The notes below the pieces were generated by a model, which searched no databases, had not been told where the DNA came from, and saw only the letters and a list, made by a program, of their open reading frames with translations. A stretch of DNA of 64,000 nt, from assembly GCA_022316685.1 (NCBI GenBank), contig JAKJHU010000053.1, forward strand, positions 1,729,636 to 1,793,635, written 5' to 3'. Below, piece after piece: positions 49,601 through 61,600 of this stretch. Source of the stretch: Progne subis subis. Lineage: Eukaryota > Chordata > Aves > Passeriformes > Hirundinidae. The first letter of the stretch is position 1, and each line of letters opens with the position of its first letter. The position numbers and the translations under genes are program-made.

Positions 49601-52600
49601 AGAGAACAATTTTTATAGCTCTTTACCAGGAAACCTCATTACAACAAAGCGAACAGTGAGAATCCAAACAACTCCTTTAGGAGCTCTGACTTGCCTGAGA
49701 CATTAGATTGAATTCAACAGCTGTGAACGAGTTATCAGTGTTTTTATCTTGGCATCTTGAAAATGGCTGCAGTACCTTAACTCTGAAACTCATGTGTTTC
49801 ACTGGTTAAGTGTGATGGAAGATGGAAATATCCATCCTTCTTCCTTGGAATTATCATCCAGCTTCTCTTCCCCACCCCCCCATTCCATTCCATTCCACAC
49901 GCATCACAAGCACTTAAACTAGTGACCTCGAGCTGATTCTTTATCTTCACTCTAGAACGAAGTTCAATATTCTGGACTGTCCTAGAACAGAAACAGGATT
50001 CTGCTGGAACAGAAACAGTCCTGCCCAGTAAACTCAGCATATTCTATCCCAAAGTGGACTTGTGCTCGGAGCTGAGGTGCTTGCAGCTCCTGTCTCAGCA
50101 GCAGGGCAGTGACACAACTGAAGGTACCTAGGAGCACGGCCTGATGCAGCTGCTGCAGCCGCTTGGCCCTTACCAAACAGAGAGCGTAGCAGCAGTGGTG
50201 AGAGCCATGATGCAAGAACCTGTGCAATGCAGGGTGGAAATGGGTGTATTCAATATTATAGGAGGAAGAAGGCGACGACCACAAGCTGAAAATACTGACA
50301 ATGTTCGTTTCTCACAAGCCACAGTTACGATCTCACTGGAAAAAGAAACAAACCCGAACAAGAAACATTTGTGTGTTGTCAAATGCAAGTAGCATTAAAA
50401 CAGGCTGAATTCTGAGCTGTCATATAACTTGGGTCAATTCCCCAAAAAATAACTATTGCAGCATTAAGAAAAAATTTTCAATACCAAGAGAAGTCATAAA
50501 CGAAGCAGACCAAAGGGTCTGCTGGGTCATAGCTGGAAATATCAGTAAAGCTTTTGGTTATACACAAGCTCTCCCTCAGGCCTGTACTTGTATTTAGCTT
50601 TAAAATCCGCTGATTCTTTTTCAGACCTAGACAGGGCTCAGGCCTCAGAAATACACTTTCAATTGAAACTCTGAATTTGGAATTAGGAAAAATTGAGAAA
50701 AATTAAGAGAAAAATAGCAAAAGAGTCAGGAAAATACTTTAACATGATCAAACATGCCATTTCAAATTTTTCATTCTTTAGTAGCTAGCACTTGAAAAGC
50801 TGTCACTTATAATTTAGTCAACTTTAATGAAGAATTTTAAAGGAGAAATGTAAAACTACAGGATAGTTGTAACTGGCTAATGTGAATTGTGATGTTTTAA
50901 GACTGCATAGAATTAATACTTGAAGCAAAACCTGAAGCTAAGAGGAGTGCACGCTTTTACCCATAAATATATACCATAAATACCCATAAATAAATATTTA
51001 CCCAAAAATAACAGTAAACTGTACTTTTGTACACCTAAAAATATCTTCTGGCCTTCAGGATCCCCTTCCTCCAAAAGATTCTCTCTTACCAGCTTCCTGC
51101 TGCAGCGAGGATTCGACTGGTGACGACTGTCTCCCACTCCTTTCCTTCTCGATTACACTTTAACCTGCTCAGCTTTGAGCCCCCCACTGTGGTCATTTCA
51201 TTCTCCACTTCGAGGTACATTGATGGATCTGAACTTATCTGAAATACAAAAAAAAAAAAAAAATTTTTTTTTGGAAGAGGAAAGAAACTACTCAATAAAC
51301 CAGCAACTACTATCAGAACCAAAACAATGCTGTCTTTAAGAACAGATTTAAGTATGGCATTCTCTGTTTAATGTGGCTTCAAAATATACCATGGCACTTC
51401 AAAAGAAGCAGACCTCTGAAAATCAGCCTTGCCTAAAAACACAAGTAATTTCTTTGTATTTGAAGCACAAACATAAGGAAAGGCTGTGCTAGTCTGTCTC
51501 TGCTTCCTAATTATGGGCACCAGATCAAGTCTGAATGTGCCCAGTCTCCCCACAGCCTCGCAATCGGAACCAGACTACCACAGCCTGAACACACCTAAAA
51601 ACTGTTTAATAAGTACCTAAAACTATTTGCCAGCCTGTTCAGATGCAGAGCACCTCCAGAGAGCTCTCAGAAAATCTCTGCTTTTATTCCTCAGCGGTGT
51701 ACTCCAACAGCACTGCAGTAACAGTGCAGCAGCCACTCCCCCCAGAGACTTTCATCTCCACCGCACACTTTGACTGACCAGGAGGAGGGAGTGATGAACC
51801 AGAGGTACTCACTCCTCTTTGGACTTCAGCTGGATCACAAGTGTCCTAATTTTAGCTGATTTGCCATTGTCTTTACTCATCCAGGCATATTCTTAGAAGC
51901 TGAAGTGTTACCATCTCGCTTGAACAAATACGCGTGTTCAAACGTTCACTCATCAAAGGACGCGAATAACCTTAAGATATTTAAAAGAAAGCAGGGTACT
52001 TTTGTTTTTAAAGTATTATGTTTTTTTTCCTTATAATCCACTTACTTGCAAAGTAAAAGATTTCTGTGGGATTGGGGTTGGCAGTTTAAGTGCTAATGCT
52101 GGTGCAGAGATGCAAGCAGCATCCTTCTCAGAGGCCAGTGTAGCTGGGGACTGGAAAAAAAAATTGCAGAAATAGTTACATTTTTCTATTTAAAGAAGTG
52201 AAAACCAAATATATTCCACCAAATAGACTGATTTGAAAAATATTTATTTTTTTAAATTCCAAATAATGCCAATTGCAAAATATTAGTCCTGTTCCAATTA
52301 GTTGTATGAATACAAGTTGTTTAATATAGCTTCTAAGAATCAAAGAAAAACAAAAACCTGAAGTGGTTTTGGATTTGTTTTTGAAAACACCCCTATATTC
52401 AGCTGCAACTAATTAATGAAAATTCTGGTATATTACATGGAAAATCTAAGCTCTAGATACTGAAAACACAGGTATCTATACACCCTAAAATGAGGGAAAC
52501 TTTAATGCAACTACTTTAGGGTACTGAGGAAATTCATAACCATTTAAGTCACCATATCCAAGTCACTTTCTCGTTCTTGGACGACTCTCCATCATACACC

Positions 52601-55600
52601 ACCAAAAACTGATGGTATTTCATTTTATTCTACACACTCATTTGACATGTTAGCACTACTGAGCGTGCTGGGACCTTTAGTAAGTAGCTACACATCTATA
52701 TAAAAGATAAACACATTTCCCACACCACGTGCACCTGCTTTTTCTAAGCTTAAATTCTAAAACCAGTAAGTTTAAAGGCATGGAAGAGGGATGGTTAAAA
52801 ATTCTGAGGGACTGATACTACTTGTGCTTCCCTGAGTTGATGGAACAAGTCAACATGGGAACTGACTTTATGAAGTGAACTTTAAAAGCCACAATGAATC
52901 TTCTATATTTCACCTGAACAGTTAAAGTTACTGGTACAAGTCTGGAGTCTTTTCGAGGCCTTCCTTTTTTCTTCTTTTCTACTGTTTCTCCCTCAAGTTC
53001 CAGTTTCCGCTTGGGTACACTGAGGGGTTTAACAGCTGGAATCTTCTCTTCACTGTCACTGCTGCTTTCCAGAATATCCTTGGGCTTATTGTCTTTAATT
53101 AAATTTTGATCCTTCAGTCTGTAAAAAAAAAGTCTGTAAAAAAAAAGCTGATTCCCAAAGTTGCCATGTATCCTGCACATTGCCTTCTTGCAGATAAGAT
53201 GACATTTCTTAGCCCTCTTTGAGTGTATTTCCAAAAGAACAAAGGCAGGAGGAGGAAGCTGAAGAGGCATGGCAAGCCCTTTCCAGAAGTACAATGTGCA
53301 ATATATATGTAAACCAATCAGACTTATTCTCCCCTTTAAAAAAATTTCATTAAACCAGCAGTTAGCTGTGGGATAAAACTGGAAACAGCAACTTTATTTT
53401 AGCATTCAGTTCCAATTACCATCACATCTCTTTCCCTGAGCTGATACAAATAATTCAGCATTCTAAGATGCAAGAGTAGTTCATCTTTTCCCCTTCAGTG
53501 GACATTAGGCTTTCTGCTTATTCATGTAGAACTTTTGTCACTCTGTTGTTTACCCCCAGAAGTTGTTCTGTTCAGTTCTGACTGCTGCAAAATGTGCATC
53601 TGCAAACCATACACGTGACTTCAGTGCTCCAGCCTCCATTTCAGGAAACACATCTGTGGAACCACAGAATGGCTGGAGTTGGAAGGGACCTTAAAGACCA
53701 TCTGATTCCAACCCCCCGCCACGGGCAGGGACACTTCCACTAGGCCAGATTGCTCCAAGCCCCATCCAACCTGGCCTTGAACACCTCCAGGGATGGGACA
53801 TCAACCTTTTCTCTGGGCAACCTGTTCCAGTGTCCATCACCCTCACAGTAAGGGATTTTTTACAAATGTCTCATCTAAACCTGTTCTCTTTTGGTTTGAA
53901 GCCATTCTCCCTTGTCCTGTCACTACATGCCCCTGTGAAAAGTCCCTCTCCAGCTCTTGCAGCCCCTTTAGGCACTGGAAGGCTGCAATAAGGTCACCCT
54001 GGAGCCTTCTCTTCCCCAGGCTGTACAGCCCCAGCTCTCTGCCTGTCTCCACAGCAGAGCTGCTCCAGCTCTCCCATTATCTTTGTGGCCTCCTCTGGAC
54101 TTGCTCCAACAGGTCCATGTCCCTATATAACTAAATATAATAGAACTAATACAAAGTACAATCCCTGTCAACTCTCCTGTTAACCATTATACCCTAAAAT
54201 AGGTCATTTTATCATGCTCTTCCCCAAGAGCTGGTTATTGACTCACATTGTTTTGCAACTTATTCCTTAACTACTTGGCTTCAGAGAAATACCTTGCATA
54301 ATCCAAACTCCTTTCCTCTGGCATCTGAATTTTGCCAAACAATACACTTTTATCCATATTTCACTGACACATCAGAAGCAATTATGAGAGTAATTTAATA
54401 GATCTTGCATCTGCATCATGTGGTCAAGCTCTTTGACATAAAAATATTGATGTATAAAAACATGTTTCACTGATAATAACTGGGGAACTACATACTTTTT
54501 TCTCAAGATTGCTATTTTTTTATCATTTGTTTTGGTGAAAACAGGAATATTTATGCCATAACACTATGTCACAAAACAGAATGTCTTTTTTTTTTATCTT
54601 GTGGATCCAAAGCCAAAACCCTCTAAAATCAGAGAATCTTCTCTGCATGCCCTCAAGGCATAAAATTGAAATATCATCTATGATGATGAGAGGTCATCTG
54701 CTGACAGGCATGGTAATTTATTTTGAAGTAAATCTCTCTTGTACAGAGATGCAGGCTGGCTATTTTTGGCTGGTTTTATCTTCTAAGGAGTCCAGCTGCA
54801 CTCAGTCACACAGACACACACAGCCTTATAACAAGAGTTTTAACTTGGAATATCTCAGAGAATCTGCTTGATACCAAAATGCCAAGCACAAATGTACAAA
54901 GGGTTAAGAGCAGCACAGAATTTACCTATTTGTAGCTGCCCCCTTCCCTCCAACAGTGGAAGAAACCCAAGACAACTTCTAGAGCGTCAGCAGCGTGACA
55001 TCTACACCACAGAGAATTAGTGTTTCAACTCTACATTATTACCTTCCTCCCTCCCCAGGCCATGTCTCACCTGTCCACAACAGTCTGATTTGTGTTTGTT
55101 ACAACAGCAGTCCCTGAGGTGGCTTTGGATCGTTCTGTGAATCGAGAATCAAATGCTTTCATGGGTTCAATCTTGGAGGGAGTTGTCAACACAGAGGAAG
55201 ACGATGCAGAAGGAGCAGCTGAGGCAGAGGTAGCATTTACACTGTCAAGAAAAGAGACAGCAAAAGAAGGTTTGAAAAATTTAATACTAGTCAGCTGCAT
55301 TGCTCATAACAACTAGCATTCATGACACTGGCTAGAAACCATGCTGAAAAGCTTTCACTCAAGTACATAATCAATTATGATATTCTTTTTCCACTCTTTC
55401 GTGCATCGGTGTTTTGTAACCTTTGCCTACTGTCAAAAGCTGTCTGTGATACACCTCAGACCTTCATGTGGCTGCATATCTGGATTAAAAGACACTAATT
55501 AATGTATTGTGCATTTTAAACTCAGGAAGGAAAATATACTTTCAGCTGGTACTTACTGGGAAGGGATCACTTTTTAAAATGATCACAGGGTTTTCCTGCT

Positions 55601-58600
55601 TTTATCCCTTGTTCAGGTTACCAAATATTTCCATTACAATATTACATTGCACTGTTTATCAACCAAACAATTTGGGATGAAACAATTTATGCCAGCTTTA
55701 AATTTTTGTTGTTGAAAAATCCAACCTGATTATTAGGCCTTTCCAAGCATAACTGTAGAGCAAAGGAATGTGTTTTCCCCACACTAAAGCATTCCAGGAT
55801 CTATTATTTCAATAGCTGTTTACTTTAGAGATTTTTCAATTCATTCAGAGAATGAATAGCTCTAAAATAACTGATGCTTGTACTAAAAAGCTGCTAGAAG
55901 TACAACTTACAAAGAAAAGGATACTTCATAGTTTCATCTGTCAATCATTTCTCATTGTCCACCCACTCATTTTTAAATCTGTGGCCAATTTCAGCCGAAT
56001 TTGATGGAGAAGTAGAGGTTTCAATGACACTATGCTGCTACAAAAACACACTGAGAAGAAGTCAGGTCAGTGCTACCACGAAGGGAAATGCAAGTGCAAT
56101 TCAGTTGTTCTGTAGTTAACCTGAAAGACACCCTGGCCCATCAGCACTTGTGCTCTGACAAGTCAGTGTCACTGTGCTCTGATGGGGCTGTTATACAGGA
56201 AGGAAGGATCACCACATCTGAAGAGAGGACATAGGTCTGAATCTCATGTAAATCAGGTTTCCTTACTCACACTACTGGAACACCTTCTCTTGTTTACTAA
56301 TGGCAAGCCACCAACCCATAAGCAAGTCATTTTGTTAAAGCAATCAGCTGTGTACTTCATTGCACTGAAGTTCACTGCCAGAACTATGCACATGGATTTA
56401 TTCATTCCTGATTTATCAATATTTAAAGTAACCCAACGCTAATAAAATCTCAATGTTTTCAGGAAGGTTAGATTCTTGGGGTTTTGCAGTAAGGAAACCA
56501 CTTTAATACTTTCTTCATTATAAAACTATAAACAAGAATTAAAAACTAAACAGGCCCATGTAAGTGAAAAAACAAAACAGCAAATACTAACCCATCTTTA
56601 TTGGCTGCATCATCTGTTGGTTTTATACTGGTTGCTGTTGGCTCTACAGAAGGCTTTGAAGTATTAAGGGAATTTGCTGCATTAGAATCTAGTGACATGA
56701 GCTGCTGGTTACTTTGAGAAGACATCATTGAGCCAGACAAAGTTCCAGATATTGGGATGCTATTGAAAAACGCTGTAGAAAAATCCCTAAACAAAAAGAC
56801 AAACAACAAATACATTTCTCAAAACCACTTTAAAGATAATTCAAAAATAGTAATTTTAGCTAAAATATTTATTCCATTCTTCCTTTTTCCACATATGGAC
56901 ACTCATATGCAACCTAAATAAATCCCCAATTACTTTCCAGAGTAAATTCTCATGTCCAAAGGATTTGAAAGCTGGCACTAATATAGATATGAACCAACAA
57001 TACATTAGAGCATTGTTGGTCTGTAACAGTAAATAATGAGAATTAGCTTGATCTATGAGAATTGAGATCTTATGGCCAAAGAACACTGGTTGAAACTGTA
57101 TTTCCTAAGAATAATACTTATTTCTCTAAGTGCTTTACAATGCCCTGAGATGGAATGCCAAGTTTGGAAAAGGGAAAAAAAAACCAACAAAAAATAAGAT
57201 AAGAAGGTAAAGAAGGATCTTAAAGATTACTTTCAAACATACCCAGTGTCCAGTTGAGCTATGCAGAGAGGTGTGATCCTTCTCCGACCATCTGCTGTTC
57301 GTGTTTCAACTTGTTTTTTTAAGAGATTCTGTTGGGAAATACATTATATCATAACTTCTGATAACTAGGAAATGCTATTTTAGTTTTTTTCAAACTGACA
57401 AGAATAGATATATTAGAAGAGGTGCCTCAATTAAAAATCTGTTAGCAAAGACTTTTTCCCATAAACACAAACACTTCCAATTTTCAATGTATCCATCTGT
57501 AGAAAAGGCATTTGTGGAGAATGTAATCTGCTCTCCACTTTAGAATCAAGTCTCAAACATTGTGCATATCAAATCTCTAATTAAACATTGTGTTCTATGT
57601 TTAGGACATAATTAAATAATGTTTTCAACCTCTGCCATTGAAAAACCGAAACAGTTCTACAGCTTCTCTGTCATTAGTCACTCTTCCTGCACACCAAGAA
57701 TTTTGCATTTATCACAGGAATATCCACGAGCCTGCTTCCACATAGCATTACTTCGGCTTAAAAGCATTTAACTTGTGACCAGTCCCAGTAAATGCCCCAC
57801 TAAGTTGATCAGCTGGGCCATACACAGGCTGAAAGGTGCCATTCAACACAAATACGGGCACAGAGACTGGTTCTTTCCTAAGAGTTTGGTATTTGGTGAC
57901 TCAGTATTTGAGAGTGCCCAAGTGCACCTACCTTTCTGATGTCCTCCAGACTCTCCCCATTAACCATGCTCGCCACCTTGGGAGCTGTGGAATTCCCAGA
58001 GCCGTCCCGAATTGACGCGTTCTTCTGATCCCCCTGCTGCTGCTGTCTCTGCTGGTACTTGAGCATCTCTGGATTCTCAATAATGGTGGTGGACAACTGA
58101 GCTTCAGTCATGATAGCCAGGCTCTTGCCGTAGGTGGACTGGTGGATGTTGCTCTGTGGGTGTTAAAGATGTGAGTGACTACAAGTGCTACCTTGTTATA
58201 GTACGAGGTTATAGTACATCACTGGTTATAGTACGAGGGAATCACACAAACCTAATGGGATCCATAAAATGCCCTCTCTATCATTTACACACTGGGTTTA
58301 TTTTTTTCTTTGTGTTTTCAACTAACACTAAATCAATATGTAAAATAAATGAAATTCAAAGCTCTAGTTGCTAATAGCAATGAGAGGAAAAACAGCCAAA
58401 AGCAATCAATCAGTTTAAATTAATCATATATGCAAGTGGAAGAGTAATTTTATAGTGTTTTGAAGCATCCATTTCTTGTTTCCTTGGCCAAATAATTACT
58501 TCAGATGTATAATGATGTGTAAGCAAGTGGATGTTTTCCAAATCCTTTCTTTCCAGAACAGAAATTAATACCGCAAATTCACTTCTTGGTTACTCTTTTT

Positions 58601-61600
58601 TAATGATTTGTAAAGCAGAAAAGAGCAACACATTTTCTATAATACGGAAATCAGTTACTACACACTTCTATGAACAGGCCAGTATTTTAATTGAATCAAC
58701 ACATCCCTGAAATATGATCAAAGGTTCTCTGAGTGCTTACTGTACCTTTTCCTCCTCGCTGAGTGGATCCCCAAGTTCATCCTGGGAAAAGTCCAAAAAT
58801 GCCACTGATCCATCCATGGAACACACCAGGATTCCAAGTCCATTAAGGGTCCTGAGGGAAATAAAGGCCCAACTTTGTTTTTCATCTCTTTCATTCATGC
58901 AAAGTAGCAATCTGATGGATTGTTCAATAAAAATCTCAGCTTAAGATTTATTATCACAGCAGTAACTCAAGGAACCAAAGAAGTGGGACAGTGAGGAGAC
59001 AGGATCTCAGGCAGCAGAGTCCCTGTGCCAATGGTCCTTTGCAGATTGAACAAGGATGACAATACACCTGCACATGGCAGGAGCAGCACCATGAGAACTT
59101 TCCTGAAGGGGTAAACAAGAAGAGTGCTCATAATGAACAGTGAGAGAAAAACAGAAGTGCATTTCCTTCAATAGATGAACAAAACTTTGTATTAATGGAA
59201 GTGGGTGAAGAAAGGGGCCCTCAGCTGACAAGCAGGCCAAAAATCTTGGTACTAGGCAAGAACACAGGTTTGACTTTGTTATTGTTCATTATTTGGGTTT
59301 TTAAGCAAACTGCACATGTGATTATTTGTGGGGATACACAGTAACCCTCTTCTGGAGGTCAGGCTTTCCTAGCAGAAAGAGAGAGGAGAAACTATACCTT
59401 CTATCTTAGTAGAATTATATTCTTGCATATGTAGCCTCTTATTGCACATTTGAAAAGATACTTGATGAATTTTGACTTCTACCCCAGACACTTTCAAGTA
59501 CAGAGCTTATAGAGACAGCAACACAGTGGCTTACAGATTAGTTGTTACACACAAGGGAAGAGGAAAGGAAAGCTGGCACAATGGCAAAGTCCTATCCAAG
59601 TTATTAAAAATCTACAAGGACCACAGCTGTAGGCATTTGGAAACCCCTATTTTTGTGGCAGCTGGCACCCTGGTAGCACCACATCCAGAGAAATCAGCCT
59701 CAGCACCACGAAACAAGGTACACCAACAGTACTTCAAATTGGAAAACAATAACATCCTGTTCAGAGTTTTCTGCATGCTTAGCAGAGAAAATTGCTGAGG
59801 CTCCTATTGACCTCTGGATCCAAGCAATTGTTCCATGAAAACATAATTATTCACAGATGTTGACTGATCCTAGTCTAGGATTCTAAACCAGAAATTATAC
59901 AGATACAACAATATAATAGTATCAGGCTTCTCAGCATTTACTCTGTCTGTTTTCAGAATGGAGCATGTCTCTGGGAACACCCCATACTATTGACATTTTA
60001 GCTATCCATTTCATATATAAAAATATCAAAGTAATGGCTATAATTCTTATTTTATATGGATATAAAATATTAAGCTGCCTGATGATCCTTTGTCTCTGAA
60101 ATATTCCACAAAACCATTTCCTCAGAAACTGCAAAATGTTAACCAGCAATTACTCCCAATGACTCCATGCCACGAAAAATGTACAAATTGCAGATGGAGA
60201 AATAAAAAACACTACAGGAAAACTAAACTATTCAAAGCTATTGTACAATAACAATAGCAGCACTTCTCATGAAATATTCCACTTGCTGGCTTTCTAGTCT
60301 TAATCTGCTAATGAAAGAAAAATGTTTTGGTTTTGGAAACTTTTTATTGTGGTTCATTGAGCTTCATGGCAATATCCACAAGGCACATAGAAACCAGGAA
60401 GTTACACAATTGCAAGCTTTAAAATTCACAGTATAAACCCACCAACAGATTGTTGTAAATATTAAGGGAGAATTTCAGAAGTGAGGAAGTGATAGAATTA
60501 AGACAACCTATGTCAGAGAATCATAACAAGAAGAAACTCATTCCACAGCTGTTTTACTGTCTCTTGCTCTAAATACATTACTACTTGTTCAGTTAATGAT
60601 CTCAAGTGGCCATGTGCTAGTTGCTTCATATTATTACCAAAGATGCTTCAGCAACCAATTACTTGTGTCCCAACAACCTCAATCTGTACTGCTTTAAGGT
60701 ATTTCCACCTAATAAGTACATCTAAAATTGGTAACAATGCTTTGGCTTCCATGACAAACAGCAGAAATCAACTTACCAGGAGATGTCCATGATTGACTTG
60801 TCAAACAGCTCATGTATGACAACTAAAGGTCGCTTCAGACACGTGAGCTTAAGAAAACAAGAAACGACACTCAGAAATGTAGAAGTTCTACACTACCACA
60901 GATAGTAGCACATTAACACTCTCCCAGAGCCTCACAATAGGCACCAAACAAGATCTGGCCAGGAGACAGCTGCATGCCCGGCGGTACATCTGAAGCACCA
61001 AGTCACCTGTTCCACTGCTGGGACAGAAAAGCTCTGGAGAAGATCAGCTGACATCCACCTTTCCTTTCTGAAACACTGACTGAATTTCTTCATCAACTCT
61101 GCCTTTACACCACAGTCATAAAGCACTCTCAGCCACTCCAAATGCAGTTCCACAGGTGCAAAAGACTGCTTCTATTCTAAGCTGTACTGAGATGAGGATG
61201 CTGCAAACTCCCAGCACAAGAAGACAGAAAACAGATTAGGTTTCCATGTCCTCACTCAGACTACTTGTCTGAGAAAGTGAAACCTATCAAGAGCAAAGGG
61301 AATTTGACTCACAACTACTCTTAAAGAGGATTCCTCTGCACTTAAGATAAAGAACTGAATATGAAAGCTCCAATAACCTGCTCTAAATTAGACAGTCTAA
61401 GCTCTTTAATGTCAAACCAATGGAGTTAATATCTCTAGTGTATAGTACAACTGAAATGAAGCAGAGGTTCATTCAGATATGGTCAAGGCAGTTTGATGCT
61501 CACAGGTTCACGGATGCAGTGGCACTGTCCTCTTCAGTAGTTATTTATGCTTCCATAGCTCTGTACTCTATATATGTTTGTTAAGCTCCTCAGGGCAAAG

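Noticed and set aside
52818..53294. 158-codon minus-strand frame as a separate gene
   Set aside because: It is the HIRA exon 52914-53118 read through into intron on both sides. The extra residues come from the T-rich acceptor and intron.
53793..54134. 113-codon plus-strand frame
   Set aside because: It lies inside the CR1 copy, antisense to its reverse transcriptase gene.
56353..56375. Possible miR-130-type hairpin
   Set aside because: CAGTGCAATGA matches the seed on the minus strand, but the rest of the mature sequence differs and the stem is only about 6-8 pairs, too short for a microRNA precursor.
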